Part shown: positions 27,001-36,000 of the stretch, piece after piece
Layout: each line of letters opens with the position of its first letter
Numbering within the stretch: the first letter of the stretch is position 1
Program-made: the position numbers and the translations under genes
The notes under the pieces: model-generated
Databases searched by the model: none
The model's input: the letters and a program-made list of their open reading frames with translations, nothing else
What the model was told of the DNA's origin: nothing
Assembly (NCBI RefSeq): GCF_040115645.1
Contig: NC_089565.1
Location: 372,001-436,000 of the forward strand
Reading direction: 5' to 3'
Source: Euwallacea fornicatus
Lineage: Eukaryota; Arthropoda; Insecta; Coleoptera; Curculionidae
Length of the DNA: 64,000 bases

Positions 27001-30000
27001 TCGCTAGAGTTTGGAGACTCAGAAGAGCTTCCTGATTCATCTTTTGACTGAATTCTGGACTCCTCTTCAGTGTCTGTGGACGGGGGTATGTCATATGTAG
27101 CCCTTAAATTAAAACGAAAAACAAAACATAAATTCAAGAGCTTTAGTAAGGTCTTAATTTTCTACGACTTCCATTTAAAAAAATACAACTTTATTTTTTA
27201 ACTTTAAAACTGATTGAATAACAAAACTATTAAATGAGATAATAACTAAAGAGGGTTTACCGAAAATAGCCAAAACCTAACTCTTGTTAGTAGAAGAACA
27301 AATAAACGTTACGTCTCCCTCCAATCGATCAAAGACCCAAAAACGTCAATTTTTGATAATTTGTTTTTTCCTACTTTCTATATAAACATTAAAATTTGCC
27401 CATACTGTACGTACCATTTTCCAGATGCTGCTCCAGAAGTGCTCGCGTTCAAATCATCATTGTCCTTGATGAGCAAAGTAACACCAGAATTATCCAAAGT
27501 ACACTCCGGTCTTGTCACAGGCGTGTTACTGTCTCGACTACTGCCACTGGTGCTCGAAGAATCGCTGCCACCTCCTTCTTGAAAATCCGAATCATTGTAG
27601 GTTTGCACTCGAAGGATGTTTATGTCATCATCAACCTGAAGAAAAAGCAATGTTTTCAAGTAAGAAAAATAGATTTTTCATTCACTTTTAACCTTACCTC
27701 ACAAAATCCTTCACTGCTCACACTCGATCTATTCCCATCTCGATCGTTTAATTGACTTATATGGGGATGTGGAGGGTATTCCACCGGATTTAGAGACATT
27801 ACATTGACGTAACCGAATCTGTGGTTTCTAAACGAATGGTAATGATGCCTGTGATGAGCGTGGTGATGCGACAGGGTCATTAAAACGGCGTTTGAAGAAT
27901 TTACTTGAGCGACCTAAAAAAATGCAAAGTTTTAATTCCTCACAGTCAATCATACAAATTAATTCAGTGGTATCACAAATAAAAATATCAAGATATAAAG
28001 TTAAACAAGCATTACATATTCTATATAATTTGATTTCATACTGTCGCTTAATTTCCAAAAAATTTGTGTTCTATTATAGTTGGAAACAATTTTTCTTAAA
28101 AATGTGAGGAACGAAATAACAGAATAATACCTGACTTTCTCCTCTCGCACTATCAGGTCCGTGTCTGAAACAGGTAAACGGGCAGTGATACATAGGATTG
28201 ATGTCTGGCGTATATGTTATTCCTGGCATAGGGTAATCGTCCCAATCCAAATAACAAGCCTCAATTGCCGGCTTAAATCCCGTAAATATTTCCAAATCTA
28301 TCTTTAAGCTGCTGGAATTCTTGTAATAATTCGATGCCGACGAATTCGTCGAATTGCGACACTTGGAAACTTTTTCTAATATCTTCAGATGCCAGGTGGT
28401 AAACTAGAAGAAAATAAAAATGCATAAGAAATAGAATGATTATTGGAAATTAGCGATTTACTTGGTTATGCAACATATCTCGTTCTGCGGGAGCTAATCC
28501 AGGGTTTAAAGCGGCTAGCCTCCACAAAACCACAATTTCATCACACAAAGATGACCCTGCATGTTGCGATGCGTGGGTGTTGCTGTTGATGTTATTATGT
28601 TTACCACCTCCGGTACCGCCATGTCCAGAGCTTCCACTCAATAAAGCCACTTTGGTATTGAACCACCTAGAGAAACCAAAGCAAATAATAAATAATAAGT
28701 TTGCATGTTTAAAATGAGCTCATATTACTAATTTTACACTACTAAATTTTCTATTCTAGTTTTCATCGCAATTTCAAATCGAAACAAAGTTATTTCGGAT
28801 TTGATGTACAGTAGTGGTTATAATTATAGCAACTTTTAAAAATTTAAAATAAAATGTAACTATTCGGCTAAACCCAATATACGTTTTTATATTATTTATC
28901 TTCCACAACCGTTGATGTTTAAAATGCATCCAAATAAAATATCAACAATTTCTATAAGAAACTATCAAAACATATTTTTTCAATACCGAACAAAAATATA
29001 GCAACTCTTGGAATTTTAAAATTTCACTTGATTTACAGACTTATGTGTTTAAAGACGTTTTATATTCTAAATTAAATCGACAATTTTCATTATGGGTCGA
29101 AGTAAAACAATCTCATTAGAGATCAGGAAAATTATCATTGAGCGGTATAAAAGTGGCGAACGGCAAAGCGAAATTGTAGAGTTTGGATGTGCATAAGTCA
29201 ATTGTATCTCGAATTATTTACAAATTCAGACAAACAGGAAGTGAAGCAGCTGTAAAAAATTCAGGACCCACAAGAAAAACTACAAAAAGAACTGATAAAT
29301 GGATAATTCGAAAGTGTCAAAAAAATCCATTTCTATCATCCACTCATATAAAATCATATTTAGAGGAAACGGGTCTAGCTCATATCAATTCCAAGACCAT
29401 AAGAAGAAAATTAGTGGAAAAAGGATTATTTGATAGGCGACCAGCGAAAAAACCATTGCTGTCTAAGAAGAACGTGAAAGCCCGACTTCAATTTGCGCAA
29501 AATTACCAACACAGGACATCTGAACAGTGAAAATTGGTAGTTTTCAGCGATGAATCCAAATTTAACTTATTTAAAAGTGATGGCCCATTATACGTTAGAC
29601 GACCCAAAGGCGTAAGGTTGCAAAAAAGTTTGTTTTACCAACCGTAAAACATGGAGGAGGTTCGATTATGGTTTAGGGTTGTTTCTCTGGTTTTGGTATG
29701 GGTCCGCTTCACAAAATAGAAGGTCGTATGGATCGTTCCATGTACCGAGATATCCTCAGGAATCATCTACAACCATATCTTGAAGAAACCATGCCACTAA
29801 GAAGCATTTTTCAACAAGATAATGACCCCAAACATAAATCGAAACTTGTTTCAGAATGGTTTAGAGAGGAAAGGATAGAAGTTCTTGCTTGGTCATCGCA
29901 ATCTCCCGATCTCAATCCCATAGAAAATTTGTGGGAATATGTGGATAATAAAGTTCGAAATAATACATATTCCAATTTACAAGAATTATTTCAGGCACTT

Positions 30001-33000
30001 CAAGAAGTCTGGAAGAGTATTGATAACAATTACATTAACAATTTAATAAATTCAATGCCATGAAGATGTACAGAAGTTATTCAGCAGCAAAGGTATAATA
30101 CAAAATATTAATTATTGAACAAATCTTTTGTAATTTGTTGAAGTTTTATTACTTTTTATAATTATTTTGGAAAACTTGCTATATTTTTGTCCAGTTCAAA
30201 ATGAATAATTTTTTTATTTTTATTTAATTGTTATATACTTCTATCATCAACAGTCATTGTAGAATCATATTTTCAAAATCAATTTTGAATTTAGGCCGTT
30301 AAGTCTAAATTATTTGAAATTTTAAAGTTGCTATAATTTTGACCACTACTGTATATTCCTTCATAAGGTTCATTTTATCACATCACATCACATCATATCA
30401 TAAAATAAACTTTTTGGCATGGTGAATCTTTGACTGATGAGCATGTTACCATCTTAAAAGTTACATGTCATATAATCTATCTTTTTGGACTGCTGGGAAA
30501 CGTCATCAACCAACCAACGAACGGGAGTTCTTATTTAACATTCTAAATTTTAATTTTAACTAAAAGTAATGTTCTATACATAATAGAAAAACAATTTTCA
30601 TTTTTAGAACTATTCCCTTGAAAAATAAAAAAATCAGTTAGACTAAAAACCTTCATTAAATAATAAAATAAAAACAAGCAATTGCTATTAACCTCCCTTT
30701 TCTGATAATCTTTTCCTCAAGATTTCGCATTCAATAAAATTCGCAAACAACTACCATTGAGCCAAGGAAAATATAACAAATGTTTTGTTATTCGGAATGT
30801 ACCATTCTGGGAATAAACACTCATATTCTCTAACAGCTTTAAAAGCATTACCGTTAGCGAAACCATAAATAAGGACTATACCAGTACACTTTTTGAGTTA
30901 GTAAACATTGGAAAACACTTTTTCCAAAGGACATCTTTTGTTACACGCCATTAAAATACTATTGAGCACTATATGCCAACTATAGTTTTCTCACAATAAT
31001 CAAACAAACAAAACTATTAATTCATGTTCTTGCATTTCATGTATCAATAAAATTAAATATTAGCTTCAAAGAAATAATTTAATGTTTTTTTTACTCTGTA
31101 AAGTTATAATTTAGTTGTCAAATAATATCAAAGCACATTGTAAGTGCTAAAAACTTTCCAAACTCGACAAAACGACAAGGTCCGTTAAAAAAAGGAGAAT
31201 AATATTATCATTCGAAATAAACAACTGGAAAAGCGACACATACCAAACGAATTTTGATAACATTTTTTAACTCAAAATCTGAAAATTGGTTTATTGGATT
31301 TTCTTAAGTGGAATCGGAGAGGTTACCTTTGACTAATTTACAAAGTTACACAAGGAAAACTTACCAAATCAGAATCTGTTCGCAAGCCATGCATTCCTCA
31401 GTAATAATCTCAAGAAGAGGAACTGCGTTTCTGTCATTTCTCTTGAACATTTCCCGAACTATACTAAGTAGATTCCACATTCCTTCGGGTTCCCTGCCCC
31501 TGAGAGGGCGCAACAGTGACGTCCATTCGGCCGCCGCGGGTGGAGCGACCGTGCTCAGATAATTTACGTCGCTAAAAACCATTGGAGCAGGTACGCAAAA
31601 TTTGATTAGAATTTTTTTTATGTTGTCGTGTAATGTCTTCTCATCCAGATACCACGAAGTCTGGTCCATCGCTGATGCACCAGCTGTTGGGTCCGGAGCC
31701 CCACATACTGAATTTATTGCTGACGGTTGAGAACCGAGTAATTCGTCTAACAATCTAGAAACAAAGAAAATTTTTAATGCTATAGAAGTTTACAATAATT
31801 TTTTAACGCCCTGTATATTTCAATTAAACCGAAATAATATTCCGTTAACGTACCGTTGAGCGGTCGGCAAAATCTGCTGAGGTAGTTCGCTAATTAAATA
31901 TTGGGCAAACTTTTGAAGTTGTTCACGATGTAACCTTGAAAGAGACTCGGACACTGGTGCGCGCAAGGTTACCAAATGTGGCTGGAAAAAGAAAATACTT
32001 CCTAAATCTTTTTCTATATAAGACCTTTCTATACAACAAAGTGAGAATTCAAAAAGATTAATCAAATCCAATCAAAAAAAGTTTGAAGGATTTTTGTATT
32101 ACATCAAATAATACTTCCTAATGAATTTCATACATGATTTTCTTCTAATATTACTATTGTATAAAGAAATCAAAAGCATAAACAGACATTTAAACTTATT
32201 GATATTGCATCCTGTTTCTGTAAAATTGCTGATAATTTACAATCCCCTGCATTTAGTAGTTACTGTTATTTCTGCACCACCGCGGTAATGTCATTAAGCG
32301 GCTTTCGTTTATTTATTTAGTCGTTTTTCATTATTTTGACAATTAGACAAAATAAATTAAATGTCAAAGATCATTTCTTGCAAAATCAGTAATATAACCT
32401 AGTTCATATGAAAAAAATATCTTAAATTAGGGAATAATTTTAAAGTTTACAATAAAATTCATTGAAATAACATTATTTAATAACAAACTTGATGAATTCT
32501 CTTGATAAAAAAATCTTTAACTTACCCAATGGATTCGCGTGAGACACACAGCAACAATATGAGAACACCAATACGCTTGCGACTGACATGTGCAATTGCA
32601 TGACGATATTTTTCGCCGATCAAATGTAACAGCAACATTATGGGTTGGAGCCGTCGTATTATTATATCTGGCCTGCTGTACACTTGCAGACAGATGAAAA
32701 CCTATTTGCAATGGATCTTTGACCATGTGGGTTCTATGCAAGTTTTCCCCTCTTAAGAATTCCTCTGCTGAACCGTTGGCCAAACATGAATAAAGTCTAA
32801 AAATGGTAATATTTTTATTAGAAAAAATAAAATAAATGATAAAAAAACAATTATTTTTTGTTAGGTTTTGAAAACAGCGACAGATTTGTCACCAAGACGT
32901 TAACAAGGGTTTTCGTTCGAGTTCTTACTAAAAAATGAATGTTATTTTCAAGTAGTCTTAACTTCTAACTTAAGTCTTCACTGAAAATAGTGTGCAATTA

Positions 33001-36000
33001 CAACGTTCTAATAACCCATATTTATGTGTGAAAGGTTACTAGGTAACAGAATTTTAAAAATGCGTATGTTATTATAAAGTTATACAGTTTTTTGCACCAG
33101 TTCATCAGTTTTTCATAAGTTCAAATCTATGAAAATTAGGAAATTTCGTTCTAATTTAATCTATACGGTACGGCATAGTAGGATTTATTGGAAATACTTT
33201 ATGTACCATATGCTAAGAATTCCTTTACGGTGTTGTATTACCGTAACGTACGCAATTACAGTTTAAACCTTATTTTGAAAGTCCTCAAAATTGTATTTGT
33301 TTGCGCTTTCACCACAATTATAAAAGATGAATAAAAAACGTATTTTGGTTTTTCTGAGCTCAATAATAAATATCTTTTTGATCTTGGAAGATTAAGTATT
33401 TAAATTTATTGAAAAAAAAATGTATGAAAATTTTCACTTAACATGCCGTGATGCCAAGTTTCTGCTATCAAGTCTAAGATAGCGTAAAACGTTAATTCTA
33501 TTGGCTCTATAGGCAAAAAATTATCAGAGATCATTTTCAATCTTTCTTTAATTTAATTAATAGTCAAAAAGCAAACCAGAATTGAAAAGGGACAATCTTC
33601 AAAAATCTCACTATATCGAAAACAAACGAAGATGAAGTATCACTACTTTTGCATTTTGCCTCAATTTACCTTAATCACATAAGAAAATAATACCTTATCG
33701 GTCTACAGGATATTCTAAATTTGAGGGTGTCCATTAAGACTTCGAAAACCGTAAGAAATGCAAGGTCAGTTAAATTGTGTTAAAATTGTGTGATTACTTC
33801 CTTACTCAAAACCATTTTTAAAGTTAATAAAATTTCTAATTAAAATATGAAATTTTGCATATTCGTGTTTACTACTTTTGCAATATCATTATTTTTGTTT
33901 TACTTAATCAGAATTGAATTTCAAAAACTCCGAGAAATGTATAAAAATCTGCATTTTCTTATCATCTTATATACAGTATTGGCCAAAATACTTGGAACTT
34001 CCAAAATTTCTCTATTACTAAAATAGCTCTGTTCTAATGTGAACAAATTCAACATGACCAATATGCCTTAATATCGTTCAACAACAAAATGATAGTAAAC
34101 ATTTCTAGCTTGCATTCTTTTATAGAAAAAAAAATCGTATTATGTTGGACAAAATAGTTGGAACTTTTTTCTTATTGGATTTAAAGGGCATATTTTGCAT
34201 ATTTAATTTATTTTCTTGGTCAGTTCAGTTTGATATCTGAATCAATTATAATGACAAAAGGCAAAGCTTATTCGGTTGATCTCAGAAAAATAATTATTGA
34301 TTTTTATAAACAAGGTATTAAACAAAAAGATATTTCCACGAGATTAAACCTCCGAAAAAATACTGTGTCCCAAATTATCAAACAATTTCAAGTAAATGAT
34401 GATGTCATCCCGGGAAAAGTTCAGGCAGACCTAAAAACACAACTGCAAGACTGGATAAAAAAATTATGAACTTTGCAAATAGTGATTCGTTCCAGTCATC
34501 CTCAAAAATCTTGCAAAAAATTATGGCCGATGGAAATCCTGTAATATCATCGAGAACTATTAGAAGAAGGTTAGTACAAAATGGCCTAAAATCCTATCGT
34601 CCAGCTAAGAAACAATTGTTACGGACGAAGAACTTCAAAGCACGGTTACAATTTGCACTCGAGCATATTCACTGGGCAGTACAAGATTGGAAAAAAGTTC
34701 TTTTCAATTATGAATCGAAATAAAACCTGATTTCCAGTGATGATATTGTCCATGTAAGACGTCCAAAGGGCCAGAGACTCAATAAAAAATATATTAAGTC
34801 TACTGTCAAGCATGGTGGCGGTAATGTGCTAGTTTGGGATGTTTTTGTTGGCATGGCATGGGCCCCATTCATCGCATTTGTAGCAAAATGGATCGATTTA
34901 TGTATCATGACATATTACAGGATATAATGGGACCCTATGCATTTGAAGCAATGCCAGTTAATTTCATTTTTCAACAGGACAATGATCCTAAGCATTCTGC
35001 CAAACTTGTAAGAGTGGTTAGAGCGGGAAAAAGTTACTACCATGAAGTGGCCAGCCCAAAGTCCGGATTTAAATCCGATAGAAAATTTATGGGACCTCGT
35101 AGATCGTAGGTTCAGAACAGGAGAGGCCATTAGAAATGGAAACGAACTTTTTGAAAGGTTCTTACAAGTTTGGCATAATGTGGACCGTCGATTAATAGAA
35201 GAACTAATCGAATCAATGCCTAGGAGAATGGCAGGAGTAGTAAGAGTAAAAGAACATCACACAAAATACTAAAATTACAAATACTTCAAATTTGACACAG
35301 GTTTCCTACCAGATGTTTTAAGTTCCAACCATTTTGTCCAGGTATTTTCGAATTTTTTACAATATTATTGACCTTTTTTGTAAAGAGTTTTTATTTTTGT
35401 TATAAATGAAATGTATGTTTAATATAGATTAAAAGTACAATAACTTTTATTTTGATTTATGCGAAGTTTTTTTATTTTTGCAGGGTGAAAAAAGTACCAA
35501 GTATTTTGGCCAATACTGTATAATTAACTTTGTGTATTAAGTAATTTCTGACATTCCAATTTGCGTTATCTTAAACTGAAAATCTATCATAATTTTAATG
35601 GGGAATACTTGAAATTATCCAGCTCTGCAAGTTTTAAATATTATGGTAATTAAACCATTTAAAACAAAGCATACATATTTTTAAAAGCAATAACAAAAAA
35701 AATTATTAAAAAAGTAATTCAAAAATTTACATATCTAATGAAAGCAGGATAAGCTATTAACAACGGAATTGATCTGTTCCACAACATATTCTCAACTCGA
35801 GTCTCCATTCTAGTTAAGGTTTTTGGCATCGCTATTTATAAGAGCGCATAAACACAGTTTACCAAACTAACCTTATATCTTCCTCATTGTCAGGAAAACT
35901 CCAAAAGGCTATTCTTAGTTGAAGTTGCTCAGGCACTGGGGGATAAACATGTTCCACTAGCTCAAATGGTATATGAGATGCTACACATTTGGCAGCAAAT

